A stretch of DNA of 64,000 nt from Cytobacillus sp. NCCP-133 (GTDB lineage: Bacteria; Bacillota; Bacilli; Bacillales; Cytobacillaceae): the NCBI RefSeq assembly GCF_026011715.1, contig NZ_BRVM01000006.1:101955-165954 (forward strand). Reading direction: 5' to 3'. Under the pieces are notes generated by a model. It worked only from the letters and a program-made list of their open reading frames with translations, made no database searches and was not told the DNA's origin. A program made the position numbers and the translations under genes. Positions 34,429 to 47,858 of the stretch are shown here, one piece after another; positions within the stretch are counted from its first letter, which is position 1, and each line of letters starts with the position of its first letter.

Positions 34429-34525
34429 ATATTTACCGGCCATTTTTCCAAATTTACCGGCCAAAGTCAGATAAATACCGGCCAAAATGCCCCATTTTCC
34501 GGCCAAGTCAGAACTTTAGTTGGCG
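34411..34525 (+). repeat. Tandem array of five 21-base units (CCGGCC type) beside NERD copy 2
   Basis: GGCC recurs at 34417, 34438, 34459, 34480 and 34501, exactly 21 bases apart, in units of the form TTTACCGGCCAAAA. A degenerate sixth (TTTAGTTGGCGGAC) is in phase at 34522. The first unit is inside the NERD reading frame and overlaps its stop codon region. Confidence 0.9.
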
Positions 34526-34550
34526 GACAACATCTAGATAAGCAGCATAA

Positions 34551-34584
34551 TAAAAAAATAAAGCCGCCCCACCCGGGACGGCTG
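34551..34584 (-). terminator. Terminator of the glycolytic operon (after eno)
   Basis: AGCCG-T-CCC/GGG-G-CGGCT on the minus strand is followed by TTATTTTTTTA. Confidence 0.85.
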
Positions 34585-34595
34585 CTCCAGCAATC

Positions 34596-35909
<1,314 letters not shown>

Positions 35910-35947
35910 CTATCAAAAATTGTCCTAGTCTAACATTTTGGTACCGA

Positions 35948-38282
<2,335 letters not shown>

Positions 38283-38304
38283 TTAGGACCCCTGCCATAA
38301 AATC

Positions 38305-39489
38305 TTATTTATCGTTTAAAGCTACAACTCCAGGAAGAGCTTTTCCTTCTATAAACTCAAGGGAAGCGCCGCCTCCTGTTGAGATATGGCTCATGCGGTC
38401 AGCCAGGTGGAACTTTTCAACCGCAGCTGCTGAATCGCCGCCGCCAATGACTGAATATGTATCGTTCGCTTCTGCTAGAGCCTCAGCCACTGCTCTTGTT
38501 CCGCCTGCGAATTTTTCATATTCAAAAACCCCCATTGGGCCGTTCCAGATAACTAGCTTCGAATTTTGGATGACATCACTATAGATTTCAGCCGTCTTAG
38601 GACCAATATCCAGCGCTTCCCAATCAGCTGGGATCTCTTCGATTGCTACTTTTTTTGTATTTGCATCCCGAGAGAATTCATCTGCAATGACAGCATCAAC
38701 AGGCATGTAGAAGTTTACGCCTTTTTCTTTTGCTTTTTCCATAAATGATTTTGCCAGGTCAATTTTATCTTCTTCTAATAGGGATTTACCTACTTCATGG
38801 CCCTGTGCTTTTACGAATGTGTAAGCAAGTCCCCCGCCAATGATCAGGTTGTCTACCTTTTCAAGAAGGTTTTCAATTACGCCAATCTTATCTTTAACCT
38901 TTGCACCGCCGATTATGGCTGTAAAAGGACGATCCGGATTTGAAAGAGCCTTGCCAAGGATATCCAGCTCTTTTTCCATTAATAGGCCTGATACCGCAGG
39001 CAAATGGTGTGCAATTCCTTCAGTTGAAGCATGGGCACGGTGTGCAGCTCCAAATGCATCGTTTACATATACGTCAGCCAGTTCAGCAAATGCCTTGGCT
39101 AGTTCAGTATCATTCTTCTCCTCACCAGGATAAAAACGCACATTTTCCAGAAGAAGGATTTCGCCTTCACCTAGTGTCTCAACCATCGCTTTTACTGAAT
39201 CGCCGTATGCTTCATCCGCTTTCTTCACTTCTTTGCCAAGAATTTCAGATAAACGGGTTGCTACAGGTGTTAAGCGCAATTCTTCAACGACTGAGCCTTT
39301 TGGACGTCCCAAATGGCTGGCTAAAATCACTTTAGCCCCCTGGTTCGTCAAATACTCAATTGTTGGAATAGCTGCACGGATACGAGTTTCGTCTGATACC
39401 TGCCCATCTTTCATAGGTACGTTAAAATCAACGCGGCAGAAAACTCGCTTGCCTTTTAACTCCACATCTTTTACGCTTTTTTTGTTCAT
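38305..39489 (-). CDS. pgk: Phosphoglycerate kinase
   Basis: PGK makes ATP and 3-phosphoglycerate from 1,3-bisphosphoglycerate. It has [16 protein letters not shown], the substrate basic patch ASHLGRPKG and the C-terminal nucleotide motif [13 protein letters not shown] with [10 protein letters not shown]. Length is 394. AGGAGG precedes the ATG. Here a 584-base gap with repeats separates it from gapA, so pgk probably also has its own promoter. Confidence 0.98.
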   Translation of the reverse strand: MNKKSVKDVELKGKRVFCRVDFNVPMKDGQVSDETRIRAAIPTIEYLTNQGAKVILASHLGRPKGSVVEELRLTPVATRLSEILGKEVKKADEAYGDSVKAMVETLGEGEILLLENVRFYPGEEKNDTELAKAFAELADVYVNDAFGAAHRAHASTEGIAHHLPAVSGLLMEKELDILGKALSNPDRPFTAIIGGAKVKDKIGVIENLLEKVDNLIIGGGLAYTFVKAQGHEVGKSLLEEDKIDLAKSFMEKAKEKGVNFYMPVDAVIADEFSRDANTKKVAIEEIPADWEALDIGPKTAEIYSDVIQNSKLVIWNGPMGVFEYEKFAGGTRAVAEALAEANDTYSVIGGGDSAAAVEKFHLADRMSHISTGGGASLEFIEGKALPGVVALNDK

Positions 39490-39509
39490 AGCAAAAGGAC
39501 CTCCTTATC

Positions 39510-39690
39510 AGAAAAGCGCAGAGCGCCCGCTTATGAGGTAAGCAGACTAAAACCGCCACGTCCTGTGGCAGCGTATGCATGACCCGCATCCATGCGCCTC
39601 AAGCTTAAGACAAGCGCTGGCGAAGGCGTTTTTTGCCTTCAGAAGCGTTGGCTTAAGATCTGGAGCCGATGGCGCTCGGAGCTAGACATC
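39510..39690 (+). repeat. GAAAAGCGC...GGACAG interspersed repeat, copy 3
   Basis: GAAAAGCGCAGAGCGCCCGC is followed by GCAGACTAAAACCGCCACGT, CCTGTGGCAGCG, GCATGACCCGCATCC and CTCAAGCTTAAGAC, and ends near GGCGCTCGGAGCTAGACATC. The block order matches the copies at 19.6 and 44.6 kb. Confidence 0.7.
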
Positions 39691-39792
39691 GATCTAAGCA
39701 GTAATGCATCACTTAGAAGAACGCAGCGCCTTGACCAAAGCGGAACCGCAAAGCAGTTTTCCAACTAATTTTTTTTACTTTTTGCTTTAAAA

Positions 39793-39830
39793 CAAAAGGG
39801 AGAGGGAATGTTTCCCTGCTCCCCTTTTAC
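39793..39830 (-). terminator. Terminator of cggR-gapA
   Basis: A long imperfect stem AAAAGGGGAG-C-AGGGAA/TTCCCT-CTCCCTTTT lies on the minus strand with GTTTTAAAG after it. Confidence 0.7.
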
Positions 39831-39956
39831 CCTTATCCATTATAGACGTTCGCGATTTTAATATCCAACAAGATGCGGCCATTTTTCAAAAGATAAACTG
39901 ATCTTGTGAATATTTCGCAAATCTAATTTATTTGGTAAAGAAATGACTATTGCCGC

Positions 39957-40073
39957 GATTAACGGGCAGTAGCACCTGGAGTAAAACGAGGAGTTAACTG
40001 CCTGTAAATGCCCGGTAAGTTCAACTAGCCATCAAAGGGGGACGAACTAATTCCCCATTAATGGAAGTTTCCT
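39957..40073 (-). repeat. Structured intergenic repeat directly after gapA (copy A)
   Basis: On the minus strand it begins GGAAACTTCCATTAATGGGG and pairs with CCCCCTTTGATGG. It continues GCTAGTTGAACTTACCGGGC, then GGCAGTTAACTCCT and finally CTACTGCCCGTTAATC. The blocks AAACTTCCAT, GGTTAGTTGAAC-like and ACTGCCCGTTAAT match the element between hisG and hisD. It starts at the gapA stop codon. Confidence 0.8.
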
Positions 40074-41126
<1,053 letters not shown>

Positions 41127-42149
41127 TTACCCTTTTAACAACTGTTTTGCGGCACCTTCGTCTGTTACCAGAATAGTTGATGACGGTGCACGGTTCATGA
41201 ACGCTGCGATGGCTTTTGCCTTTGAGGCGCCGCCTGCAACAGCAATGACATGTTCAATATGGGATAAGTCATCCAGCTGAAGGCCGATGGTTTGAACCTT
41301 ATGTACAACCTCGCCGCCTTCGTTAAAGTAATAGCCAAATGCTTCGCCCACTGCTTCTGCGTGTTTTATTTTTTCCAAATCTTCTTCGCTTGTTTTACGG
41401 CGTTCCGCCATTGTTATAGCTTCTCCAATCCCATGTAAAACCATGCTTGCAGATTTGATTTGGGTGATGACTTCTTTGATGTTTGGTTCTTTGATGATGC
41501 TATCGTACATTTCCTTGCTCACTTGGTCTGGAACATAAAGAACCCTGTGAGTGGAATCTGTATGATCGGCCATTTTTGCGCATATGGTATTGGCCTGGTT
41601 CTTTACTTCTTCGCCAATTCCGCCTCTCGCAGGGACAAATAGCCAATCCCGGTCAGCATGGTCTGGAGTCAGCATTTCTGCGACGGCAGCCATGGTGGAA
41701 CCGCCAGTAACTGCGATGATATTTTTTCCTTGAAGCCTGGATTTCATACACAAAGCGGTAGATCTTCCAAGCTCCTGCTTTACCCACGGAGACTCATCGC
41801 TGTTGCCGGAAACAATGATTGCCTGGCGGATGCCAAGTTTTTTAGATAAGGCTTGTTCCATTAAGGCTATACCCGTTATCTCCCTCATTATTCCTTCGAG
41901 GCTCTCTAGCAATTCTTTCCCATCAGCAGTAAGGCTCATCCCTGTACTGGATATGCGAATCAGATTTTGACCTTTCAAAAATTCAACTTCGCTTCTCAAT
42001 ACTCTTTCCGTCAGGCCTAAACTTACTGCGAGGCTTCTTCTTCCAACCGGCTCCATCATCCCTATGTAATGAAGGGTATGATATCGCTTTTGCATAACCT
42101 CAAGCAGATCGGGTAATAATCTTTTTTGTATATCAATTAGTGAGTACAT
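41127..42149 (-). CDS. cggR: Central glycolytic genes regulator CggR
   Basis: CggR is a SorC/DeoR-family repressor that binds fructose-1,6-bisphosphate. The 340-residue protein has an N-terminal winged helix (GRRSLAVSLGLTERVLRSEV). The sugar-binding domain has VTGGSTMAAVAEML, FVPARGGIGEEV and the C-terminal VAGGASKAKAIAAFMN. Tandem GGGAC/TGTCCC half sites lie just before the gene, indicating autoregulation. Confidence 0.96.
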   Translation of the reverse strand: MYSLIDIQKRLLPDLLEVMQKRYHTLHYIGMMEPVGRRSLAVSLGLTERVLRSEVEFLKGQNLIRISSTGMSLTADGKELLESLEGIMREITGIALMEQALSKKLGIRQAIIVSGNSDESPWVKQELGRSTALCMKSRLQGKNIIAVTGGSTMAAVAEMLTPDHADRDWLFVPARGGIGEEVKNQANTICAKMADHTDSTHRVLYVPDQVSKEMYDSIIKEPNIKEVITQIKSASMVLHGIGEAITMAERRKTSEEDLEKIKHAEAVGEAFGYYFNEGGEVVHKVQTIGLQLDDLSHIEHVIAVAGGASKAKAIAAFMNRAPSSTILVTDEGAAKQLLKG

Positions 42150-42172
42150 CGGATGGCTCCTTCATCATAAGT

Positions 42173-42210
42173 GGTCATTTTTTGTCCCACATAGACATAT
42201 TATGTCCCGC
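42173..42210 (-). promoter_or_regulatory. CggR operator
   Basis: On the minus strand GGGACATAATATGTCTATGT is followed by GGGACAAAAAATGACC. The two GGGACA half sites are 20 bases apart, and each is paired with a TGTC- or TGAC-like partner, the known layout of the cggR operator. Confidence 0.85.
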
Positions 42211-42220
42211 TTACCGTAAA

Positions 42221-42268
42221 AAAAATCACCCTTGCTTCAAAATCAATTTTAACAGGAGTGATTGGTGA
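42221..42268 (-). terminator. Terminator after the glutaredoxin-like gene
   Basis: AATCACTC..TG/CA..GGGTGATT forms a stem of about ten pairs with one mismatch and a loop of about 19 bases, followed by eight T on the minus strand. Confidence 0.75.
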
Positions 42269-42284
42269 ATTCAACTGAAAAACC

Positions 42285-42554
42285 TCATTTTTTTTCTGTA
42301 AGCGCTTCAGCTATTATAGTTGAATCAATATGCCCAAATTGCACTTCTTTCCCGTCAATTTCAACGACCGGGATCATTAAGCCGTACTTCTCCGTCAGCT
42401 CATCAGTCTCATCAATATCTCGTTCAACCAGGGTGAAGCCGTGTTCCTTCTTCACTTCCATCAGAACATCTTTTGCTTTATCGCACAACGGGCACCTGCT
42501 TCGCGTATAAAACACTAACTCTGGCAGTTTCAAATAGCAAATCTCCTTTATCAA
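42285..42554 (-). CDS. Glutaredoxin-family thiol protein
   Basis: The 89-residue protein has a thioredoxin fold with the active site SRCPLCDKAKDVL (CxxC), a cis-Pro in GLMIPVVEIDG and a short C-terminal helix. It overlaps the sigL stop by four bases (ATGA), so it is co-translated with sigma-54. A glutaredoxin-like gene next to sigL-cggR is a conserved neighbour in Bacillus. Its redox partner is unknown; bacillithiol is the likely low-molecular thiol in this group. Confidence 0.85.
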   Translation of the reverse strand: MIKEICYLKLPELVFYTRSRCPLCDKAKDVLMEVKKEHGFTLVERDIDETDELTEKYGLMIPVVEIDGKEVQFGHIDSTIIAEALTEKK

Positions 42555-43882
42555 TCATACCTTTTCCGTTTCGAAGATGAAGGGATGCCAAGCTGATCCC
42601 TATATTTCGCTATGGTTCTTCTGCTGACAACCATTCCTTCCTTCTCGTTCAGCAGCTTCACGAGCTCCTGATCGGATAAAGGCTTTTTCTTATTTTCCTC
42701 TTCAATCCTTTTACTAATAATTGTTTTTACCTGCTGGGATGAAGTATTTTCATCTGAGGTTGTTTTAATTGTGCTCGAGAAAAATGATCTCAGCTCATAT
42801 GTCCCATACGGCGTTTGCGCATATTTTTCCCGGACGGCACGGCTGACAGTCGATTCATGAATATCTATCTCATCCGAGATTTCCTTCATTGTCATTGGCT
42901 TAAGATGAGCTGGCCCTTTTATAAAAAAGTCCTGCTGCTTCTCAACGATTTTAAGCGTCACATTGGTAAGTGTCTCTTTTCTTTGCTCGATGCTCCTCAA
43001 GATCCAGTGGTAATCCTGCTGCTTCTCCTGCAGGAAACGGCTCACGATTCTGTCCCCAGCAGCAGAAAACCTTTTATAGTAATCGTCATTAAAACTGATT
43101 TTGGGGAGTGCTTCATCAAAAATGCTGACTGAAAACGTGTCCCCATCCCATTTAATAATAACATCCGGTGTAATATAGGCTGATTTTTCACTGTGAAAAG
43201 AAGACGCAGGTCTTGGATTCATCGTCTGGACGAGGTCAAAAACCTCCTGGATCTCCTTCAGCTCAACACTCAAGCGCTTGGAAATTTCCTTCCACTTTTT
43301 TTCCGCAAAAAGAGTGAAGTAATCATCTACAATAACTTCTGCCAGCTCATTCCTTTCAGGCAATCGCTTCAGCTGCAAAGACAGGCACTCCTTCAGATTC
43401 CTTGCCCCTACACCGGCAGGTTCAAGTCCCTGAAGCATCTTCAGCAGCCGCTCTGCTTCTTCAGCAGATATTCTGAAAGCTGATGCAATCATGTTTAAGT
43501 CTGCGCGAAAGTAACCGTTTTCATCTAAACTCTCAATAAGGCGCTCGATGGCCTTTTTCTCTGTATTCGTCAATTTCAGGCTCAGCTGCGACTTCAAATA
43601 TTCATCCAGCAGCATCGTCTTGCCGCTGCCAATTTGCTCAATCCAATTCACTTTATCTTTTTCAGCCTTTATTCTAGTCGGTTTCACACGATCATAACGG
43701 GGATCCATCGACTGGACATGACCTGATTCTATTTTTAGGAGGGGATTTTCAAGTGCTTTATTTTCGAGGAAAGATGAGAGCTCCTGTGTGCTGTATTGCA
43801 AAAGGGCAATCGCCTGTGTCAGCTCTTGTGTCATTGCTAATTTCATTGTCTGCTGCTGCCATAACCCAGCTTTCATATTCAT
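42551..43882 (-). CDS. sigL: RNA polymerase sigma-54 factor
   Basis: SigL (RpoN, 443 residues) directs enhancer-dependent transcription. The N-terminal Gln/Leu-rich region MKLAMTQELTQAIALLQYST contacts the bEBP activators. The central core-binding domain and HTH (MTMKEISDEIDIHESTVSRA) follow. The RpoN box appears as SRRTIAKYRDQLGIPSSSKR near the end. GGGGG precedes the ATG. In Bacillus SigL controls levanase, acetoin, arginine and branched-chain amino acid use. Confidence 0.97.
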   Translation of the reverse strand: MNMKAGLWQQQTMKLAMTQELTQAIALLQYSTQELSSFLENKALENPLLKIESGHVQSMDPRYDRVKPTRIKAEKDKVNWIEQIGSGKTMLLDEYLKSQLSLKLTNTEKKAIERLIESLDENGYFRADLNMIASAFRISAEEAERLLKMLQGLEPAGVGARNLKECLSLQLKRLPERNELAEVIVDDYFTLFAEKKWKEISKRLSVELKEIQEVFDLVQTMNPRPASSFHSEKSAYITPDVIIKWDGDTFSVSIFDEALPKISFNDDYYKRFSAAGDRIVSRFLQEKQQDYHWILRSIEQRKETLTNVTLKIVEKQQDFFIKGPAHLKPMTMKEISDEIDIHESTVSRAVREKYAQTPYGTYELRSFFSSTIKTTSDENTSSQQVKTIISKRIEEENKKKPLSDQELVKLLNEKEGMVVSRRTIAKYRDQLGIPSSSKRKRYD

Positions 43883-44133
43883 CGTATATTCCCCCTGTCC
43901 CCATTTTACAATATTCGCGGAAAATATTGTATGGAAATATCTTGCCAGCGCTGCAAATAAAACTCGCTGGCACCAGCCCCGCTCAATTATTCTGAATACT
44001 TCACCATATGCAGGCAGGAGGGAAAAATATTCTTTATTGTTAGTAAAAACTGCGGATTTTAGCGATTTTACATCGTTTTATGATTTTTGAACGGGTTTTC
44101 TTTATTTTATCAGTATTAGAAGGCGGAAAGGAA

Positions 44134-44188
44134 AATTTATGTGCGGATCGAACCGGTTTATGTGTGGATAACCATTTATGTGTGATAA
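44134..44188 (+). repeat. Orphan array of three TTTATGTG units
   Basis: TTTATGTGCGGATCG, TTTATGTGTGGATAACC and TTTATGTGTGATAATT start at 44136, 44157 and 44175 (spacings 21 and 18). They resemble the TTTATGTGCCAC units beside NERD copy 3. The middle unit contains a perfect DnaA-box word TGTGGATAA. Confidence 0.65.
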
Positions 44189-44217
44189 TTTTTTTGTTTG
44201 AATGGAAAAAATGGACA

Positions 44218-44256
44218 GAGAAAAAAACTCCCTGTCCAAATCAGACAAGGAGTTTT
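44218..44256 (-). terminator. Terminator of the tRNA-Arg gene
   Basis: AACTCCTTGTC/GACAGGGAGTT on the minus strand, with a seven-base loop, is followed by a T run. Confidence 0.88.
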
Positions 44257-44261
44257 GGCAG

Positions 44262-44333
44262 CGCCCTCGGCAGGAATCGAACCCACATCTCAAGAACCGG
44301 AATCTTACGTGCTATCCGTTGCACCACGAGGGC
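44262..44333 (-). tRNA. tRNA-Arg (anticodon CCG)
   Basis: On the minus strand GCCCTCG/CGAGGGC forms the acceptor stem. The D-arm is GTGCAACGGATAGCAC, the anticodon loop TTCCGGT with anticodon CCG, and the T-arm GTGGGTTCGATTCCTGC. CCA is not encoded. It reads CGG arginine codons. It occupies the same position, next to clpP, as trnQ-Arg of B. subtilis. Confidence 0.96.
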
Positions 44334-44467
44334 ATATAGTAGCAGCAGCTTGCTGACCAAGCGCTCAGCCGTTACGATTACTAATTATATGATATGTTTC
44401 TTAACTTTGCAAGCATCCTTTTGTTTAAAAATTAGTACAATGGGTATCATGGAATGGGATAGGGCAA

Positions 44468-44734
44468 AAAGAAAAGCGCAAGTGCCTTGGTCAAAAAGGT
44501 ACGCAGACTAAAAGCGCCACGTACTGTGGCGATGTCTGCATGACGCACATCCTCCTAAAAAAACTGCCGCTTTTGGCCCCGCGGTGCTTATGCTGTCGAA
44601 GCCTTCCTTGTCCTGTGGGCCTCAAGCATAAGACGATCCTTCCGGTAAGGTGTTCTTTACCTTTCTGGGAGGGGCGGCTTATGATCTTTTAGGGGGGATG
44701 CTTGCGCTAGACAGGTCTCGAAGTTCAGTAAATT
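44468..44734 (+). repeat. GAAAAGCGC...GGACAG interspersed repeat, copy 4 (longest)
   Basis: GAAAAGCGCAAGTGCCTTGG is followed by GTACGCAGACTAAAAGCGCC, ACGTACTGTGGCGATG, CTGCATGACGCACATCCTCC and GAAGCCTTCCTTGTC, and ends GCGCTAGACAGGTCTCGAAG. It is the same family as the copy at 19507-19684, in the opposite orientation. Confidence 0.75.
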
Positions 44735-44798
44735 TATTCTTTCTGTCATTCATAGAAAATGGTGTCGAACGAATCAGCCTTTCTTTCTATGCGATTTG

Positions 44799-44828
44799 TT
44801 TGACCTTAATTGACCATGAGTGTATCAT
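44799..44828 (+). promoter_or_regulatory. CtsR operator overlapping the clpP promoter
   Basis: TTTGACC-TTA-ATTGACC (44799-44815) is a CtsR tandem heptad with one mismatch to the consensus. Its first heptad forms the -35 (TTGACC), 17 bases before a TATCAT -10 (44823-44828). Heat-shock derepression of clpP follows from this layout. Confidence 0.85.
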
Positions 44829-44925
44829 ATTATTACATACTGAAGTATTAAAATTTTCTTCACTTGGAAGAACATACTTATTTATCTTGTATGTTGATCC
44901 CTTATTTTAAAGGAGGAATTGGAAA

Positions 44926-45528
44926 ATGAATTTAATCCCTACAGTTATTGAACAAACAAACCGAGGGGAGCGCGCTTATGATATTTACTCCCGCCTTTTA
45001 AAAGACCGCATCATTATGCTGGGAAGCGCAATCGATGACAATGTGTCGAACTCCATTGTGGCCCAATTGTTATTCCTTGAAGCAGAAAACCCTGAGAAAG
45101 ACATTTCTATTTACATAAATAGCCCTGGCGGCAGCATTACAGCTGGTATGGCTATTTATGATACAATGCAATTCATCAAGCCAAAGGTACAAACCATCTG
45201 TATCGGTATGGCCGCTTCCATGGGTGCATTCCTGCTTGCTGCAGGTGAAAAAGGCAAACGTTTTGCCCTCCCTAACAGTGAAGTCATGATTCACCAGCCG
45301 CTTGGCGGAGCTCAGGGCCAGGCGACTGAAATTGAAATCGCTGCAAAGCGCATTCTTTTCCTTCGCGAAAAGCTAAACCAAATCCTCGCCGACCGTACTG
45401 GACAGCCGCTTGAAATCATCGCTAGAGATACAGAGCGCGACAACTTCATGACAGCTGATAGAGCGCTTGAATATGGGTTGGTTGACCAAATCATTACCCG
45501 CAACTCTTTAGATGAGAAAAAGAAATAA
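44926..45528 (+). CDS. clpP: ATP-dependent Clp protease proteolytic subunit
   Basis: ClpP forms the tetradecameric serine protease used with ClpX, ClpC and ClpE. The 200-residue protein begins [20 protein letters not shown]. It has the catalytic Ser in [16 protein letters not shown], His in [12 protein letters not shown], and Asp in [16 protein letters not shown] precedes the ATG. It is the only core gene of this block on the plus strand. Confidence 0.98.
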   Translation: MNLIPTVIEQTNRGERAYDIYSRLLKDRIIMLGSAIDDNVSNSIVAQLLFLEAENPEKDISIYINSPGGSITAGMAIYDTMQFIKPKVQTICIGMAASMGAFLLAAGEKGKRFALPNSEVMIHQPLGGAQGQATEIEIAAKRILFLREKLNQILADRTGQPLEIIARDTERDNFMTADRALEYGLVDQIITRNSLDEKKK

Positions 45529-45535
45529 AGATAAT

Positions 45536-45574
45536 AAAACAACTCGCATCTTCTCGATGCGAGTTGTTTTTAGT
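45536..45574. terminator. Bidirectional clpP/crh terminator
   Basis: AAAACAACTCGCATC/GATGCGAGTTGTTTT is a 15-base-pair perfect stem with A and T runs on both sides between two convergent genes. It overlaps the end of crh. Confidence 0.92.
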
Positions 45575-45827
45575 TTTCATTCTGAATGTACTTTGCAAGC
45601 TCTTCAATGGCTTCTTCTTCATCGTTTCCTTCTGCTCTAAGGATAACAACAGACCCGGAGCTGACAGCAAGGCTCATGAGCCCCATGATGCTTTTCGCAT
45701 TTACTTTCTTTCCGTCCCTCTCAAGAAAGATATCAGAAGAAAACCGATTTGCCTCCTGAACAAATAATGCCGCCGGACGTGCCTGCAATCCTGTTTTTAA
45801 TTTCACTTCAACCTGTTTTTCCGCCAT
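45570..45827 (-). CDS. crh: Catabolite repression HPr-like protein Crh
   Basis: Crh resembles HPr but takes part only in carbon catabolite repression. The HPr active-site His15 is replaced by Gln in LKTGLQARPAALF, so it cannot carry PTS phosphate. The regulatory Ser46 is present in NAKSIMGLMSLA and is phosphorylated by HprK, whose gene end is at the far right of the window. Length is 85. It is the last gene of yvcI-rapZ-yvcK-whiA-crh. Confidence 0.97.
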   Translation of the reverse strand: MAEKQVEVKLKTGLQARPAALFVQEANRFSSDIFLERDGKKVNAKSIMGLMSLAVSSGSVVILRAEGNDEEEAIEELAKYIQNEN

Positions 45828-45854
45828 GTCTATCTCCTCCCTGCTGATCCTCTA

Positions 45855-46805
45855 TTAATGATGGCCAATTTTTTCTCCTGTACGAAGTTTATCAGCAATT
45901 TCATCTATTTTTCTTAATCGGTGATTAATCCCCGATTTGCTTATATTGCCGCCTGAGACCATTTCCCCAAGCTCTTTCAGCGTGACATCCTGATAGGCCA
46001 CACGCAATTCTGCTATTTCCCTTAACTTCTCAGGCAGGATCTGAAGGCCGACTGTCTGATCGATGTAGCGAATGTTTTCGACCTGGCGCAAAGCCGCGCC
46101 AATTGTTTTGTTTAAGTTCGCTGTTTCACAATTCACGAGACGGTTCACCGAATTCCTCATATCACGGACAATCCTGATATCTTCAAACCGGAGCAATGCG
46201 GAGTGGGCACCAATAATGTTCAGAAATTCAGTAATTTTTTCAGCTTCTTTCAAATAGGTGATGTACCCCTTTTTCCGTTCGAGCGTTTTGCTGTTCAGCC
46301 CGAACATTTTCATTAATTCACATAGGGAGTCATTATGTTCTTTGTAAAGGGAAGCAACCTCCAGATGATAAGATGAGGTCTCCGGATTGTTTACAGATCC
46401 CCCGGCAAGGAATGCGCCGCGCAGATAAGAACGCTTACAACATTTCTTTCTAATCAGCTCTTTGGAAATATCGTGTGTAAAAACAAAGCCCTCACTGAGA
46501 ATTTTCAGGTCATCCAGGATCATGCTTGCCTGTTCGGTTAAACGGACAATATAAACATTGTTCTTTTTCAATCTCATTTTCTTTCGAACAAGCAGCTCGA
46601 CCTGAACTTGGTAGTTCTTTTTAATCAGTGTGTAAATCCTTCTTGCAATTGCCGCATTTTCTGTCTGAATATCCACGATCAATTTCCTGCTGGAAAAGGA
46701 CAGTGATCCATTCATTCGGATGAGCGCGGATAATTCCGCTTTCCCGCAGCAATCTTTCATTTCCAGGTTCGTCAATTCCTTTTTCGTTTCCGAAGCGAAA
46801 GACAT
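45855..46805 (-). CDS. whiA: DNA-binding protein WhiA (YvcL)
   Basis: WhiA combines a degenerate LAGLIDADG homing-endonuclease fold with a C-terminal helix-turn-helix ([20 protein letters not shown]). In Bacillus it affects cell division and chromosome segregation. The start is put at ATG 46805 ([20 protein letters not shown]) with AGGGGGTG before it; the longer frame adds 22 unrelated residues. Length is 316, as in B. subtilis YvcL. Confidence 0.96.
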   Translation of the reverse strand: MSFASETKKELTNLEMKDCCGKAELSALIRMNGSLSFSSRKLIVDIQTENAAIARRIYTLIKKNYQVQVELLVRKKMRLKKNNVYIVRLTEQASMILDDLKILSEGFVFTHDISKELIRKKCCKRSYLRGAFLAGGSVNNPETSSYHLEVASLYKEHNDSLCELMKMFGLNSKTLERKKGYITYLKEAEKITEFLNIIGAHSALLRFEDIRIVRDMRNSVNRLVNCETANLNKTIGAALRQVENIRYIDQTVGLQILPEKLREIAELRVAYQDVTLKELGEMVSGGNISKSGINHRLRKIDEIADKLRTGEKIGHH

Positions 46806-46880
46806 CCCTTCACCCCCTATCTGCAAAAGCTTAAACCCAGGATATAGTGGAACTTCAATCCGCCTTTGCACCTCTATATA

Positions 46881-47858
46881 TTACGCGTTAAAACGCTTAG
46901 TGGTTTCAACCAGCAGCAAATGATATAACATTTGGGCAACCTCTTTTGTATCATGGCGGATCATACCATTTTCATGGCTCGCAATCTCGCCGTGGATAAT
47001 TTCGAGGCCCAGTTCAGTAAGTGCGCCTGTGTCATAAATAACAGGCTTAGCCATTTCCTCGCTATACCGCTCTTGGATATGCTGGGGAATTTCTTCATTA
47101 TTGACAAGAATCGTGTTAATAAAAGCGCATTTCATATGGTCATATAATGCTTTAACGTGGTCACTGGCAGTATAGTCAAGTGTTTCCCCTGCCTGTGTCA
47201 TGAGATTGCATATATATACTTTTTTCCCCTTCGAGCGGCAAACCTCAGTGCCAAGTTTGGGTACAAGCAAGTTAGGAAGTATACTTGTGTATAAGCTCCC
47301 AGGTCCAATGATAATCATGTCAGCCTGTCTGATTGCAAGCAGTGTTTCAGGCAGAGCTTTTATATTTTTCGGTGTTAAAAATACCCTTTTGATCTTTTTG
47401 CCCGAATAGGGAATTTTCGATTCGCCCGAAACAATCGTACCATCTTCCATTTCGGCATGCAGGACAACACTTTGATTGGCTGCCGGCAAAACTTTGCCTC
47501 GTACATTCAGAACTTTGCTCATTTCCTGTATCGCATGGACAAAGTTGCCTGTAATCGAAGTCATCGCTGCAAGAATCAGATTCCCGAGTGAATGACCCGA
47601 TAGCTCATTGGCTGTTGCAAAACGATGCTGGAACATTTCCTCGATTAGCGGCTCGACATCTGAAAGAGCCGCCAGTACGTTGCGGATATCCCCGGGCGGA
47701 GGGATATGAAGGTCATTCCGTAATCTTCCTGAACTCCCGCCATCATCGGCTACTGTTACGATCGCAGTTATATCAACAGGATATTGCTTTAAGCCTCGCA
47801 AAAGCACGGGCAGTCCTGTTCCGCCCCCGATAATGACAATTCTTGGCTGTCTGTTCAT
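46881..47858 (-). CDS. yvcK: YvcK/GlmR, gluconeogenesis factor (CofD-like fold)
   Basis: YvcK binds UDP-GlcNAc and is required for wall synthesis on gluconeogenic carbon. The 325-residue protein begins [20 protein letters not shown], followed by [14 protein letters not shown] and [12 protein letters not shown], which line the nucleotide-sugar pocket. It overlaps rapZ by four bases and is 75 bases ahead of whiA, in the usual rapZ-yvcK-whiA order. Confidence 0.97.
   Translation of the reverse strand: MNRQPRIVIIGGGTGLPVLLRGLKQYPVDITAIVTVADDGGSSGRLRNDLHIPPPGDIRNVLAALSDVEPLIEEMFQHRFATANELSGHSLGNLILAAMTSITGNFVHAIQEMSKVLNVRGKVLPAANQSVVLHAEMEDGTIVSGESKIPYSGKKIKRVFLTPKNIKALPETLLAIRQADMIIIGPGSLYTSILPNLLVPKLGTEVCRSKGKKVYICNLMTQAGETLDYTASDHVKALYDHMKCAFINTILVNNEEIPQHIQERYSEEMAKPVIYDTGALTELGLEIIHGEIASHENGMIRHDTKEVAQMLYHLLLVETTKRFNA

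Larger units (their letters stand above)
39490..40073. other. 584-base gapA-pgk gap filled with repeats
   Basis: Reading in the operon (minus) direction, gapA is followed at once by a structured repeat (39957-40073). Then come about 120 bases without recognisable signals, a strong hairpin at 39793-39829 and a copy of the interspersed repeat (39510-39690, with possible extra fragments to 39760). No coding frame is supported. Confidence 0.7.
43883..44261. other. 379-base gap: sigL promoter region and orphan repeat array
   Basis: The gap between sigL and the tRNA gene contains the sigL upstream region, the three-unit array at 44134-44188 and the tRNA terminator. No coding frame is supported. 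Confidence 0.6.
44334..44925. other. 592-base gap: repeat copy 4 and clpP control region
   Basis: The first 390 bases are mostly the interspersed repeat (44468-44734). The last 190 bases hold the clpP promoter, CtsR box and ribosome site. No coding frame is supported. Confidence 0.65.

Noticed and set aside
43753-44511. Plus-strand frames of 80-143 residues around sigL start and tRNA-Arg
   Set aside because: They cross the tRNA, terminator and repeat array; no ribosome sites and no family resemblance.
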